A DNA stretch of 64,000 nt from Lactiplantibacillus dongliensis (GTDB lineage: Bacteria > Bacillota > Bacilli > Lactobacillales > Lactobacillaceae), in assembly GCF_005405105.1 (NCBI RefSeq), contig NZ_BJDK01000005.1:62001-126000 (forward strand), read 5' to 3'. Under the pieces are notes generated by a model, which saw nothing but the letters and a program-made list of their open reading frames with translations, had not been told where the DNA came from and searched no databases. The translations under genes were made by a program, and so were the position numbers. Numbering within the stretch: position 1 is the stretch's first letter; the number at the start of each line of letters is the position of its first letter. Positions 22,193 to 30,935 of the stretch are shown here, in pieces.

Positions 22193-22307
22193 GGTAAGCC
22201 GGGTGAGACTGAGCATTGCCTAGCTAGGCAATGATACCGGTGTACTTTCCGGTATGATTGACTGGCGTAGCAAGCGGAAGTCTCAGGCTTGCCGAACACG
22301 TTTCGGC
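22193..22307 (+). repeat. Family B structured repeat, copy 1 (gatB 3' region)
   Basis: A roughly 115-nt unit. Outer stem: GGTAAGCC (22193-22200) pairs with GGCTTGCC (22286-22293), and TGAGACT with AGTCTCA continues it. The inner core has ATTGCCTAGCTAGGCAAT (a perfect palindrome), ACCGG...CCGGT, and a 3' hairpin CCGAA-CACGT-TTCGG. The core words GAGCATTGCCTAGCTAG, CTGGCGTAGCAAGCGGA and CCGAACACGTTTCGGC recur in the copies at 31502 and 53184 while the outer stem sequence differs. Confidence 0.8.
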
Positions 22308-22321
22308 AAATCAAGCCCAAA

Positions 22322-22344
22322 AAAGGCGGTCAATCACCGCCTTT
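22322..22344 (+). terminator. gatCAB operon terminator
   Basis: AAAGGCGGT and ACCGCCTTT form a 9-bp stem with a 5-base loop just past the family B unit. The T tract is short. Confidence 0.65.
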
Positions 22345-22417
22345 ACTAAGCAACAGTAAGTTAAGATAAAACACTAAAGAACAGATACTAAACAGACAGG
22401 ACGCGGAGGAAAGTAAC

Positions 22418-23434
22418 ATGCGTAAACGGGCACGACTAATTTATAACCCGACTTCTGGACGTGAGGCTTTGGCCCATGATCTAGTCGAAATTTTAGGGAT
22501 CTTTGAACAGGCCGGGTACGAGACCAGTGCTTATGCGACGACGCCAACCCCAAATTCGGCGGCTGACGAAGCGCGTCGGTGTGCCAAAGATGGGTTTGAA
22601 TTAATTGTCGCAGCCGGTGGCGATGGCACCATCAACCAAGTGGTCAACGGGCTAGCCGGCTTAAAACGGCGGCCTAAGATGGCTATTATCCCGGCTGGAA
22701 CGACGAATGACTATGCTCGGGCGTTACACATTCCCCGTGATAATCCCGTCGCGGCGGCGAAAGTCGTTTTAAAGCAACAAACGGTTAAAATGGATATCGG
22801 CCAAGCCGGTGACCAGTATTTCATCAACATTGCGGCTGGTGGGATGCTGACGGAACTGACTTATGATGTCCCCTCACAATTGAAGTCAATCTTTGGTTAC
22901 GCAGCTTATTTAGCCAAAGGGGCTGAATTATTGCCACGGGTTAAACCAATTGAGATGGATTTGAAGTATGACGGCGGGCACTTTAAAGGCAAGGCCTCAA
23001 TGTTTTTCTTAGCGCTGACGAATTCAGTCGGTGGCTTTGAAAAGATCGTGCCGGATGCCTCGTTAGATGATGGTAAGTTCACAATGATTATTGTGAAGAC
23101 CAGTAATTTAGCGAAAATCTTGCATTTGATGACCTTAGTCTTGAATGGCGGGAAGCATATCAATGATCCAAGCATCATTTATGTGAAGACCAATAAAGTG
23201 GTTGCTAAGCCGGTTGAGGGTCGGTTAATGATTAACTTGGATGGCGAATACGGCGGCGATGCCCCGATGACGTTTAAGGATTTTAAGCAACATATTGAAT
23301 TCTTTGCGGATACGGATCGTATTCCAGAAGAGGCCATTACGGATTCTGATTCTGAATTGCAAGATGCGGAGCGGAATTTTGTCTCTGCCGTCGATCAATT
23401 ACCAGCCGATAAGTCGGAAACGGAAACTGAATAG
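22418..23434 (+). CDS. dgkB: Diacylglycerol/lipid kinase
   Basis: This 338-residue soluble DAGK-type kinase has the ATP-binding GGDGT at 67-71, an early ARLIYNPTSG and PAGTTNDYARAL. It phosphorylates diacylglycerol left over from lipoteichoic acid synthesis and returns it to phospholipid synthesis at the inner membrane face. An ACGCGGAGGA-type ribosome site precedes the ATG. The C-terminal 40 residues are acidic and look disordered. It lies between gatB and rlmD but has its own upstream and downstream terminators. Confidence 0.92.
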   Translation: MRKRARLIYNPTSGREALAHDLVEILGIFEQAGYETSAYATTPTPNSAADEARRCAKDGFELIVAAGGDGTINQVVNGLAGLKRRPKMAIIPAGTTNDYARALHIPRDNPVAAAKVVLKQQTVKMDIGQAGDQYFINIAAGGMLTELTYDVPSQLKSIFGYAAYLAKGAELLPRVKPIEMDLKYDGGHFKGKASMFFLALTNSVGGFEKIVPDASLDDGKFTMIIVKTSNLAKILHLMTLVLNGGKHINDPSIIYVKTNKVVAKPVEGRLMINLDGEYGGDAPMTFKDFKQHIEFFADTDRIPEEAITDSDSELQDAERNFVSAVDQLPADKSETETE

Positions 23435-23448
23435 CTTGCTTAAATTAT

Positions 23449-23483
23449 CGTTTACCGATACAATGGTGAACGGTAATTTTTTT
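23449..23483 (+). terminator. dgkB terminator
   Basis: CGTTTACC pairs with GGTGAACG (one G-T pair), followed shortly by a run of seven T. Confidence 0.6.
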
Positions 23484-23620
23484 AACGACCTGAATCGGTG
23501 GGCTAATCAGTGCGTCGCCCTGATTGCCCGATCTAAGGCGTTTCAACTAAATCCGTCAGGTGAAAAAGCCTGTTTATATAAAATAATTAAACTAGTCAAG
23601 AAAGAAAAACGAGGAATTTC

Positions 23621-24991
23621 ATGAAAGTAAATTTACCAGTTTATAAAGGTGAAGTCTTAGATGTTGATATCATGGACTTAACTTATCAAGGGATGGGTGT
23701 CGCGAAAGTCGATAATTACCCAATCTTTATCGATAATGCGTTACCAGAAGAAAAGATCTCCGTTAAAGTGACCAAGACGACTAAAAACTTCGCGTTTGGG
23801 GATGTCGAACAAATCAAGCAAGTTAGCCCCCATCGGGTTAACCCTAAAGGGCGGGTCTACCGTCAGACTGGGATTGCGCCGTTGCAACATTTGGAATACA
23901 GCGAACAATTGAAGTTCAAGCAACATCAAATCGCTGAATTATTCGCCAAAGTGCATATGGACGATGTGGAAGTCTTACCAACCATTGGGATGGAAAATCC
24001 AACCCAATACCGGAATAAGGCGCAAGTGCCAGTTCGGAAAGTCCAAGGCGAATTGACGACTGGTTTTTACAAGAAGAATAGTCATCAATTAATGCCGATT
24101 GAAGATTACTATATTCAAGACCCAGCAATTGACCAAGCTATTGTGGTTATTCGGGACATCTTACGGAAATACCATGAAGCCCCTTATGATGAATTTCATC
24201 ATAGTGGGACGATTCGGACGATCATGGTTCGGCGTGGTTACTACAGCCATGAAATGATGGTTGTGATTGTGACGCGGACGAAACATTTGCCAATGGCTGA
24301 CGTGGTCGTATCGGAGATTCAAGCCGCTTTACCTGAGGTGGTCAGCATCATCCAAAACGTCAACCAAAAGCAGACTAACGTCATCTTAGGACCGGTTAAC
24401 AACGTGCTAGCGGGTAAATCAACTATTGATGATCAATTATTAGGGTTGACCTTTGCGATTTCGGCCCAGTCCTTCTACCAAGTTAATCCCCAACAAACTG
24501 AAAAGTTGTACCAATTGGCGATTGACAAGGCTGGTTTAACTGGCAATGAAACGGTGATCGATGCGTATTCTGGGATTGGGACGATCTCACTTACGATGGC
24601 GCAACATGCCAAGCAAGTTTATGGAGTCGATATTGTACCAGCCGCGATTGACAATGCCCGTCAAAACGCTGACAAGAATGATATTCATAATGTGAAGTTC
24701 GTCTTGGATAGTGCTGAAAAGGCGATGGCTAAGTGGGCTGAAGATGATATCAAACCAGATGTCGTTGTCGTTGATCCCCCACGTAAAGGTCTTGATGCGG
24801 CCTTTATCGAAAGTGCCGCTGAAATGGGACCAAAGCGCGTGGTCTACATTAGTTGTAACCCATCGACTTTAGTGCGCGATGTCCAACGTTTTGGTGAACA
24901 CGGCTACCACATCTGTGCGCCGGTTCAGCCAGTGGACCAATTCCCACAAACACCACACATTGAAAGTGTGACCGTCTTAGAACGCGACTAA
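23621..24991 (+). CDS. rlmD: 23S rRNA (uracil-5-)-methyltransferase, RlmD/RlmCD type
   Basis: A 456-residue TrmA/RumA-family methyltransferase: N-terminal TRAM-like region, a central domain, and a SAM fold with DAYSGIGTISL near residue 312 and the catalytic cysteine in YISCNPSTLVRDV near residue 411, ending with PHIESVTVLE. It methylates uracil C5 in 23S rRNA; Firmicute members often modify two positions (RlmCD). The four-cysteine iron-sulphur cluster of E. coli RumA is not evident in the N-terminal part, as in other Gram-positive members. Monocistronic, with a terminator 18 bp downstream. Confidence 0.9.
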   Translation: MKVNLPVYKGEVLDVDIMDLTYQGMGVAKVDNYPIFIDNALPEEKISVKVTKTTKNFAFGDVEQIKQVSPHRVNPKGRVYRQTGIAPLQHLEYSEQLKFKQHQIAELFAKVHMDDVEVLPTIGMENPTQYRNKAQVPVRKVQGELTTGFYKKNSHQLMPIEDYYIQDPAIDQAIVVIRDILRKYHEAPYDEFHHSGTIRTIMVRRGYYSHEMMVVIVTRTKHLPMADVVVSEIQAALPEVVSIIQNVNQKQTNVILGPVNNVLAGKSTIDDQLLGLTFAISAQSFYQVNPQQTEKLYQLAIDKAGLTGNETVIDAYSGIGTISLTMAQHAKQVYGVDIVPAAIDNARQNADKNDIHNVKFVLDSAEKAMAKWAEDDIKPDVVVVDPPRKGLDAAFIESAAEMGPKRVVYISCNPSTLVRDVQRFGEHGYHICAPVQPVDQFPQTPHIESVTVLERD

Positions 24992-25008
24992 ATTTGAGTT
25001 GATTAAAG

Positions 25009-25037
25009 CAAGCTGACCGTTAGTTGGCTTGTTTTTT
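25009..25037 (+). terminator. rlmD terminator
   Basis: CAAGC and GCTTG flank a loop with additional pairing (AC / GT) and are followed by a run of T. Confidence 0.7.
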
Positions 25038-25055
25038 TCGTATTCATAAAGGTGT

Positions 25056-25445
25056 AATTTGCCACTCTGGTTGGCCCAGAATCGGCTGGAACGTGGTGGC
25101 CACGTTTGCGAGCCAAAGTGCGGTCTCGCAAGCCGGGCTTGATCTAAGTTGCCCAAAATCAGGCAACTTAGATCAACGACACCACTGAGCCAATTCTGGC
25201 CCGCCCGGCGTTAATTAGTGGCTATTAAAAAATTAGTGATTGATTATTTTCAATTCGGTCATTTAGCCGAGAGGTTGGTTCCTAAAATGCTCAGCCGTGT
25301 CGTTGGCCTTAGTGCGAGGGGGTTGCTCGGACTTTAGGCCAAGGCCAGTTTTGAAGACCGGGCTTGGCTTCAAAATGGCCCATGGCGTTCCAGCGTTTTA
25401 GGAACCAACCGGCAGGCGGCAATTTTAACAAGCACCCAGCGTTTA
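25056..25445. repeat. Family A intergenic repeat, long copy
   Basis: Both palindromic arms are present: GCCACTCTGGTTGGCCCAG to CCAATTCTGGCCCGCCCGG, then AGCCGAGAGGTTGGTTCC to TTTAGGAACCAACCGGCAGG. It has the same orientation as the copy at 43125 and shares long identical blocks with it, but its ends are eroded (GTGTAATTTGCC at left, AACAAGCACCCAGCG at right). Confidence 0.75.
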
Positions 25446-25488
25446 GGACTATATTTGTTTTTTAACCCTTCGTCCATAAAAATTATCC

Positions 25489-25640
25489 TTGATTTTTCAA
25501 CAGGTGATACGGTAGACTTTATCTTAAATTCAAAATAATTAATTCGGAAGACTTATAAGTTAGATAAGGTACTCACAAGAGTATCGGAGGGCTGCGGCCA
25601 GATAAGATGGTTTAAACTATCTTTTCTGGTCGCCTTTTTT
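25489..25640 (+). promoter_or_regulatory. Leader with intrinsic terminator ahead of MFS gene (candidate attenuator)
   Basis: A plausible promoter, TTGATT (25489-25494) and TAGACT (25513-25518, 18-bp spacing), is followed by a small hairpin GGTACTC-acaa-GAGTATC, a GGAGGG word, and a strong terminator stem GCGGCCAGATAAGATGG / CTATCTTTTCTGGTCGC (25594-25633) with T6. The terminator stands only 23 bp before the MFS start, so read-through must be controlled. The heptamer AGATAAG occurs both in the leader (25562-25568) and in the terminator's 5' arm, which could allow alternative pairing. A mini-frame ATG GTT TAA lies in the stem. The ligand or antibiotic signal is unknown. Confidence 0.5.
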
Positions 25641-25662
25641 GTCTTTGGGGGAGGAAGTAAGG

Positions 25663-26805
25663 ATGGAAACATCGTATTGGAATCGGAACTTTATTTTAAT
25701 CTTAATTGGGAATGCGCTTTTATTTATGGTTTACAACATGCAGGTCCCGGTTTTGCCGTTGTATGGGAAAAAGTTGGGGTTAACGCCTGGTCAGATTGGT
25801 ATTTTTGTGGGCGCGATTATGTTTGCCGCGTTAGTTACGCGATTATTTGTCCCTTGGTTTTCGGAGCGTTTTTCTAAAAAAATTTTATTGATGGTGGGTA
25901 TCTTCCTGTATTTATTAGCCGCAGTCGGTTACCCCTTACTTGGTAGTTTTGGGTTGTTAGTCTTATTACGGTTATTCAACGGTCTGGGGCATGGGCTGAC
26001 GACGACTTACTTTGCGACTTCCGCTGCCGATGAATTACCGCATCAAAAGATTGGTGAGGGGATGGGCTACTTTGGTATTGGGACGATGGTGACGGCGTCG
26101 TTAGCGCCATTACTAGCATTAGCCGTTGTTCAGCATTATTCCTTTCAAGCGTTCTTTTTAACGTGTATCGGTATTTTAGCAGCCGCCTTAGTTGCTATTT
26201 TGGGGACGACTGCTAAGCCGCGGCGCGTGCAGAACGCTGTTAAAGCGCCAGTTTTTGATCGGCAATTTTTACCGCAGTGTGGTCTCGTGTTCATTTTGGG
26301 GATTCTAATGAGCGGGGTCATGACATTTACGCCCATCTATGCGCAACTACGGCATTTAACGGCTATCTCGGGCTTCTTTTTTGTTGCCGCCATCGCCGGG
26401 GTCGTGATTCGACCGATTGTTGGCCGCACGTTTGACCAACGGGGACCCCGCTTGATTTTGATGCTCAGCACTGGCCTACTGCTGATTGGCGTTATTTTGA
26501 TTGCGGTGGTGACTAGTAATTGGCTCCTGATCATTGCGGGCATCTTTTACGGGGTGGCCGATGGGGCGATTTACCCGACCTTGCAAGCGTGGTTGTTTAA
26601 AGTCACTACGATTGATAATCGGGATACTGCGACGGGCATGTTTTTAAATGCGTATGATTTGGGTATGGGACTGGGCGCCGTTAGCTTAGGTTGGTTGGTC
26701 GAAGGGGTGACTTATCAAGGCATGTTTTGGGTGTTGGCACTAGTTTCGTTGGGCTATATTGGCGTGGCGTTGAGGGCTAGTCGCTCGACAAATCAGTTAG
26801 ACTGA
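25663..26805 (+). CDS. MFS exporter (12-helix drug/sugar efflux type)
   Basis: The 380-residue protein has about 12 membrane helices. A motif A-like loop, RLFVPWFSERFSKK, follows helix 2, and a second, GRTFDQRGPR, follows helix 8, which is normal for the major facilitator superfamily. The short N-terminus MYNMQVPVLPLYGKKLG-like region and overall length suggest a DHA1-type proton-driven efflux pump. ATG 25663 is chosen because GGGGGAGG ends 9 bases upstream. The gene is preceded by an attenuator-like leader and followed by a strong bidirectional terminator, so it is a regulated single gene. The substrate is unknown. Confidence 0.8.
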   Translation: METSYWNRNFILILIGNALLFMVYNMQVPVLPLYGKKLGLTPGQIGIFVGAIMFAALVTRLFVPWFSERFSKKILLMVGIFLYLLAAVGYPLLGSFGLLVLLRLFNGLGHGLTTTYFATSAADELPHQKIGEGMGYFGIGTMVTASLAPLLALAVVQHYSFQAFFLTCIGILAAALVAILGTTAKPRRVQNAVKAPVFDRQFLPQCGLVFILGILMSGVMTFTPIYAQLRHLTAISGFFFVAAIAGVVIRPIVGRTFDQRGPRLILMLSTGLLLIGVILIAVVTSNWLLIIAGIFYGVADGAIYPTLQAWLFKVTTIDNRDTATGMFLNAYDLGMGLGAVSLGWLVEGVTYQGMFWVLALVSLGYIGVALRASRSTNQLD

Positions 26806-26809
26806 TATT

Positions 26810-26852
26810 AAAAAGGTCGTGCGACGGATTTCAAGTCGCACGACCTTTTTTT
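26810..26852. terminator. Bidirectional terminator
   Basis: AAAAAGGTCGTGCGAC pairs with GTCGCACGACCTTTTT over 16 bp and has a T run on either strand. It serves the MFS gene and the converging aldehyde dehydrogenase gene. Confidence 0.9.
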
Positions 26853-26863
26853 AGAGACGCTGA

Positions 26864-26959
26864 TGTTTGGTGCTAGTTAACTTAAAGTGTTGCTCTGGTT
26901 GAGCCAGTATCGGCTGAAACGCGTGACCAACAGGCGGTAACTTAAATTAGCACTAAGTG
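26864..26959. repeat. Family A repeat, minimal internally deleted copy
   Basis: Both ends are recognisable (TGTTTGGTGCTAGTTAAC at left, TTAGCACTAAGTG at right) but only about 96 bp remain, including GCTCTGGTTGAGCCAGTATC and CCAACAGGCGGTAA. It looks like an internal-deletion derivative. Confidence 0.6.
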
Positions 26960-26966
26960 GATGTTT

Positions 26967-28340
26967 TTAGTGTTCACTAGCATTCAAAATCAAATGTTCA
27001 TTGACGAAGGCATTCAGTCCTGATTCACATAATTCCCGACCGTAGCCGGAATGTTTAACGCCACCGAATGGTAGTTCTGGTGCTGTGATCCAAGCGCGGT
27101 TAATGGTGGTCATCCCCGCTTCCAATTGTTGCGCCACCCGGTCGGCACGGTTAGCGTCTTGGGAGAAGACAGTGCTGCCTAGACCGTAGCTGGAATCGTT
27201 GGCCAAGGCAATTGCTTCAGCTTCTGAGTGAACTTTGTAGACTGCGGCGACGGGGCCAAACATTTCTTCGTCAAATGCCGGATTATCTTTCGTAATATCG
27301 GTTAAAATCGTGGGTTCAAAGAATTGTCCAGGTAAGTCGATTGGATGGTTCCCCGCGTATACGTTGGCGCCCGCAGCAATCGCGGCATCGACTTGCTTTT
27401 GTAACTTTTGCTTAGCCCGCGCTGAGTTCATCGGTGCTAGCGTCGTTGCGGGATCGAGGGGATCACCTGGTTTGGCTTTGGCGAATTCAGCCTTCATATA
27501 AGCTAAGAAGTCCTCATACTTATCAGCCATCACGATGAAACGTTTTGAGGCAGAACAAACTTGGCCGTTATTGAATAGGCGGGCTTGTGGCGCGACGGCC
27601 TTAACTAAGTCCCAGTCGGCGTCATCTAGAATAATAAAGGCATCGTTGCCGCCTAGTTCCATCGTTGACTTCTTCAAGTTAGCGCCGGCTTCTTGGGCCA
27701 CGGCGGCGCCACCACGTTCTGAACCAGTTAAGGCCACGCCGGCAACCCGCTTGTCCGCAATGGCAGCACTGACTTGGTCATAGCTGATAAAGAGATTGGT
27801 CAGACTACCCGCGGGGGCACCGGCGCGAGTAACGACGTCGGCAAAGGCGGCCGCGGAACTAGGCGTGTTGGAGGCATGCTTCAAAATCATCGGATTACCG
27901 ACCATATAGTTGGGCGCAAAGACCCGCATAATCTGGTAGTAAGGGAAATTCCACGGTTCGACCATCACTAGAATTCCGACGGCTTGCTTGGCAAAATAAG
28001 CCTTACCAGCTCCGGTTGTCAGTGGGGTGGGGGCTAAAAGGTCAGCGCCGTGATCGGCAAAGTAGTCGGCAATATCAGCACAAAGCTCGACTTCGGCTTC
28101 GGCTTCACCAATCAGCTTGCCCATTTCGGTCGTTAAAACCGTGGCCAGTTGATGTTTTTCAGTCCGCATTAAAGTGGCCAGTTGGTGTAAGGTGGCCGCA
28201 CGAGTGCTAGGGGCGGCTGTCCGCCACTGTTGGTATAGTTGGTGTCCACTGGCTAACGCCTGCTCAAGTTCGGCGTCAGTGGTGTTTGGATACGTTTTTA
28301 AAAGCTCATTGGTATATGGATTAATTGTTTTGTAAGCCAT
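26967..28340 (-). CDS. NAD(P)-dependent aldehyde dehydrogenase (succinate-semialdehyde dehydrogenase-like)
   Basis: The 457 residues carry ALDH hallmarks: EPWNFPYYQ at 128-136, catalytic general base E228 in MELGGND, catalytic C262 in NNGQVCSASKR, and EEMFGPVAAVY. It oxidises an aldehyde to the acid with NAD(P)+. The short form and PWNFP-type motif place it with SSADH/GabD-like proteins, but the substrate cannot be fixed. No gabT is adjacent. Two cre-like boxes lie just upstream, which suggests carbon catabolite control. The reverse-strand ATG at 28340 follows AAGGGAG. Confidence 0.88.
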   Translation of the reverse strand: MAYKTINPYTNELLKTYPNTTDAELEQALASGHQLYQQWRTAAPSTRAATLHQLATLMRTEKHQLATVLTTEMGKLIGEAEAEVELCADIADYFADHGADLLAPTPLTTGAGKAYFAKQAVGILVMVEPWNFPYYQIMRVFAPNYMVGNPMILKHASNTPSSAAAFADVVTRAGAPAGSLTNLFISYDQVSAAIADKRVAGVALTGSERGGAAVAQEAGANLKKSTMELGGNDAFIILDDADWDLVKAVAPQARLFNNGQVCSASKRFIVMADKYEDFLAYMKAEFAKAKPGDPLDPATTLAPMNSARAKQKLQKQVDAAIAAGANVYAGNHPIDLPGQFFEPTILTDITKDNPAFDEEMFGPVAAVYKVHSEAEAIALANDSSYGLGSTVFSQDANRADRVAQQLEAGMTTINRAWITAPELPFGGVKHSGYGRELCESGLNAFVNEHLILNASEH

Positions 28341-28371
28341 GTTGATTGCTCCCTTGTCTATTTGGTTGCTA

Positions 28372-28385
28372 TGAAATCGTTTTCT
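28372..28385 (-). promoter_or_regulatory. cre-like site upstream of aldehyde dehydrogenase
   Basis: TGAAATCGTTTTCT matches the catabolite-responsive consensus TGWAARCGYTWNCW at 13 of 14 positions, 32 bp upstream of the start. A second, weaker match, TGAAAGCGCTGTAA (12 of 14), lies at 28434-28447. The site suggests CcpA binding; this was not tested. Confidence 0.5.
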
Positions 28386-28551
28386 AACCGGGTTTGTCTT
28401 CTAAAATACCCGTTCAAGGGGGGTGAAGTCAAGTGAAAGCGCTGTAATTATTATTTAGATCATCGGTAATCCCCTGTCTTTATTAGGGTTGCGCCTAAAT
28501 TTATTCAAAATTGGTATAGTTATTTTTGTTAGCCCATTTAGGTCCTGGGTT

Positions 28552-28598
28552 ACAAAGAAAGACCAGTAGCTGGTGGCTGAATTTACCCGCTACTGGTC
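28552..28598 (-). terminator. Terminator of the efflux/DUF4811 operon
   Basis: GACCAGTAGC and GCTACTGGTC form a 10-bp stem. On the reverse strand it is followed by CTTTCTTTGT. Confidence 0.7.
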
Positions 28599-28609
28599 CA
28601 TGGTTCGGT

Positions 28610-29326
28610 TTAATATTTAGATTGTTGTTGGGCTTGTTTAATGAGTTTGGCAAGCCTACTTGGCGTTTGTTTTTGGAGTTGTTGTTCAACCTGGGCTTTA
28701 GCCTGAGCAACACTTAGACTCGGGTCAGCGGTCCGTAATTGCTTGATTTTAGTCGCCATGGTTGCTTGTTCGGTTGTCTTTAAGACCTGGGCTTGTTTTG
28801 CCAGCCATTGTGCCTGACTGACACTCAAGGTTGCCCAGTTGTTTGGCAGCCTGAATGTCTGGCGACGATTGATTAAGGTTGTATGGTTGCCAGTGAGACT
28901 AAATAACCAACGCCAAATCGCGTTACGGTAAGTCCAACGCGTGGTTTTAGTTGTTAAGACGGCGGTGTTAGTCTTTGACGGTCGAACAGTGACGTGGGTC
29001 GTCAAGTTAGCCGCGGTATGTTGACGTTTCGTTTGATTCATTGGCCGATAAATGTAAATTCTTTCGGTCGTCGCGTGTTTGATCGGCGCATACAGCAACA
29101 GTGAGACCGCATCATTTTTAACTGCGGACTGCAAGGTAGTCGTGGTCGTTTTAGTGACCGCTTGCATGCCCCAATGTTGGGTATCATTACCAATCATTAA
29201 GCTGGCCGCAATGACTAGAACCAGTAGGCTAGTGCCGCCAACTGCCCACCGTTGGACTCGCTGTTTTAAAGCTAGAAAGCCTACGATAAAGCCGAGTAAG
29301 CCCAGCATAAGTATGATTAAAATCAT
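28610..29326 (-). CDS. DUF4811 domain membrane protein
   Basis: A 238-residue protein with two N-terminal hydrophobic helices (about residues 2-20 and 28-46), an extracytoplasmic beta-rich region and a Gln/Lys-rich helical C-terminus. It matches the DUF4811 family known from lactobacilli next to drug MFS pumps. Here it overlaps the upstream MFS gene by four bases (ATGA), so translation is coupled, and it may be an accessory part of that pump. No catalytic motif is visible. Confidence 0.75.
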   Translation of the reverse strand: MILIILMLGLLGFIVGFLALKQRVQRWAVGGTSLLVLVIAASLMIGNDTQHWGMQAVTKTTTTTLQSAVKNDAVSLLLYAPIKHATTERIYIYRPMNQTKRQHTAANLTTHVTVRPSKTNTAVLTTKTTRWTYRNAIWRWLFSLTGNHTTLINRRQTFRLPNNWATLSVSQAQWLAKQAQVLKTTEQATMATKIKQLRTADPSLSVAQAKAQVEQQLQKQTPSRLAKLIKQAQQQSKY

Positions 29327-30768
29327 TTGATCACCTGAGCTTTCTGGGGCTTTTTAACCAAGCTGGCTAGGATTAAGCCCAATAGTCCCATGACTGTCGC
29401 CACTAAAAAGGCGGCGTGAAAGCCGTGCATGGCGGCGGTAGTCAGTTGGTCACGATAGACTAATGGGGCGTGTGTCAGTAGCGCCACAGCTGGTTGCGCT
29501 TGCGTCGTCACGTTAGTCAAGACACTGCCCAAAATGGCGGTCCCCATCGACGTCATGACTTGCCGCATCGTACTATTGATTGCGGTGCCATGACTGAGCT
29601 GAATACCGGTTAGATCAACGGAACTAGCGGCTGTCAATGGCATTGCGACTAGTGCGACGCCACTCATTAAGACGATGTATTCGAATAAAATATAGGTATA
29701 GGGCGTCTGCTGGGTTAAAAAGGCAAAGGGGAGCGTACCTAACGTCAATAAGAACATGCCCATTAACGCTAAACGCCGACCGCCAATATGATCATAAGCG
29801 CGCCCGCTAACCAGACTGATGACCCCGTATAAGAGTGCGCCGGGAAGAATCATCAAGCCAGATTGCAAGGGTGTTAACCCGCGCACGTTTTGCAAGTACA
29901 TCGGTAGCACGACTTGGATCCCAATCATGGCCGTATTTGCCAGCGCCGTAATGAGGGAGGCAATCGTAAATGACGGTACTTTTAATAGCCGGATGTTGAG
30001 CAACGGTTGGGCTTGCGGCCATTCACGCCAAACGAAACCGGCAATTAACAAGATGCCGACAACAATGCTGCCCCAAACAATCGGCGCGCCCCAACCGGAA
30101 TTACCGACTGATGAAAAGCCGTAGAGTAGACTACCAAAGCCAAGCGTCGATAACGCGATTGCACCGGCGTCTAAGGGGGACTTCTTCAATGGAATGACTG
30201 GTTTAACAGTAAAGATGGCGAGTAGCAAGACGATGAATACTGGCGGAATCATCATGCCAAAGAGGTCGCGCCAACTCGCATTATCCAAGATCCAGCCAGA
30301 GACGGTTGGCCCCAGGGCGGGTGCCAAGCCAATCACAATACCGCCAAGGCCCATCATCGTACCGCGCTTTTCGGGCGGATAAATGACCAGTAGGACTGTT
30401 TGAATCGTTGGAAAAGTAATCCCAATTCCTAAGGCTTGGACTAATCGACCTAGTAGAATCAGCTGAAAATTCGTAGCGGTGTAACTAATGATCAAGCCGC
30501 CTAAAAAGCAACTGAGGGCCGCAACGTAAATGACGCGCAGACTAAAATTATTCAGTAACCACGCACTGACGGGAATCATAATCCCCATCACTAACAGCGA
30601 GCCGGTCGTCAACCATTGGACGGTTGCGCTGGAGATTGAAAACTTCGTCATCAGCGTGGGATACGTGGTAACTAGCATATTCGTGGTAAGTGCTGTACAA
30701 AAAGTGCCTAAAATCAAGGTCAGCGTCAGCCATAATTGACTGTAACGATGACCAGTTGTATCAACCAT
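29323..30768 (-). CDS. MDR-type MFS transporter, DHA2 (EmrB/QacA) family
   Basis: This 481-residue protein has about 14 membrane helices and the DHA2 motifs GRLVQALGIGITFPTIQTV (motif B region) and LGPTVSGWILD (motif C, antiporter signature). It is a proton-coupled multidrug exporter in the plasma membrane. It is the first gene of a two-gene operon with DUF4811, divergent from a TetR regulator. The intergenic region contains the palindrome TTTGTTGACAAA (30789-30800) close to the start, a candidate operator. Confidence 0.87.
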   Translation of the reverse strand: MVDTTGHRYSQLWLTLTLILGTFCTALTTNMLVTTYPTLMTKFSISSATVQWLTTGSLLVMGIMIPVSAWLLNNFSLRVIYVAALSCFLGGLIISYTATNFQLILLGRLVQALGIGITFPTIQTVLLVIYPPEKRGTMMGLGGIVIGLAPALGPTVSGWILDNASWRDLFGMMIPPVFIVLLLAIFTVKPVIPLKKSPLDAGAIALSTLGFGSLLYGFSSVGNSGWGAPIVWGSIVVGILLIAGFVWREWPQAQPLLNIRLLKVPSFTIASLITALANTAMIGIQVVLPMYLQNVRGLTPLQSGLMILPGALLYGVISLVSGRAYDHIGGRRLALMGMFLLTLGTLPFAFLTQQTPYTYILFEYIVLMSGVALVAMPLTAASSVDLTGIQLSHGTAINSTMRQVMTSMGTAILGSVLTNVTTQAQPAVALLTHAPLVYRDQLTTAAMHGFHAAFLVATVMGLLGLILASLVKKPQKAQVIK

Positions 30769-30788
30769 TTTTTCGCCTCATTTTTGAA

Positions 30789-30800
30789 TTTGTTGACAAA
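30789..30800. promoter_or_regulatory. Candidate TetR operator palindrome
   Basis: TTTGTTGACAAA is a near-perfect 12-bp palindrome in the divergent interval between the efflux operon and the TetR gene, 21 bp from the MFS start. The family's operators are palindromic; the link to this regulator is inference. Confidence 0.35.
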
Positions 30801-30935
30801 CTTATCTAATCAGTTTAGCTATTATAAGCCTTTTTACTAAAAATTTAAATAGTTTGACTGCATGAACACAATAAAAATTATAAAAATGCGGTATAATAAC
30901 TAACGAATCAACTTTGAGGGTGGGGGAAAAAAGCA

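Noticed and set aside
23295-23624. Open frame overlapping the 3' end of dgkB
   Set aside because: It overlaps dgkB in another frame, runs through its terminator and has no recognisable product.
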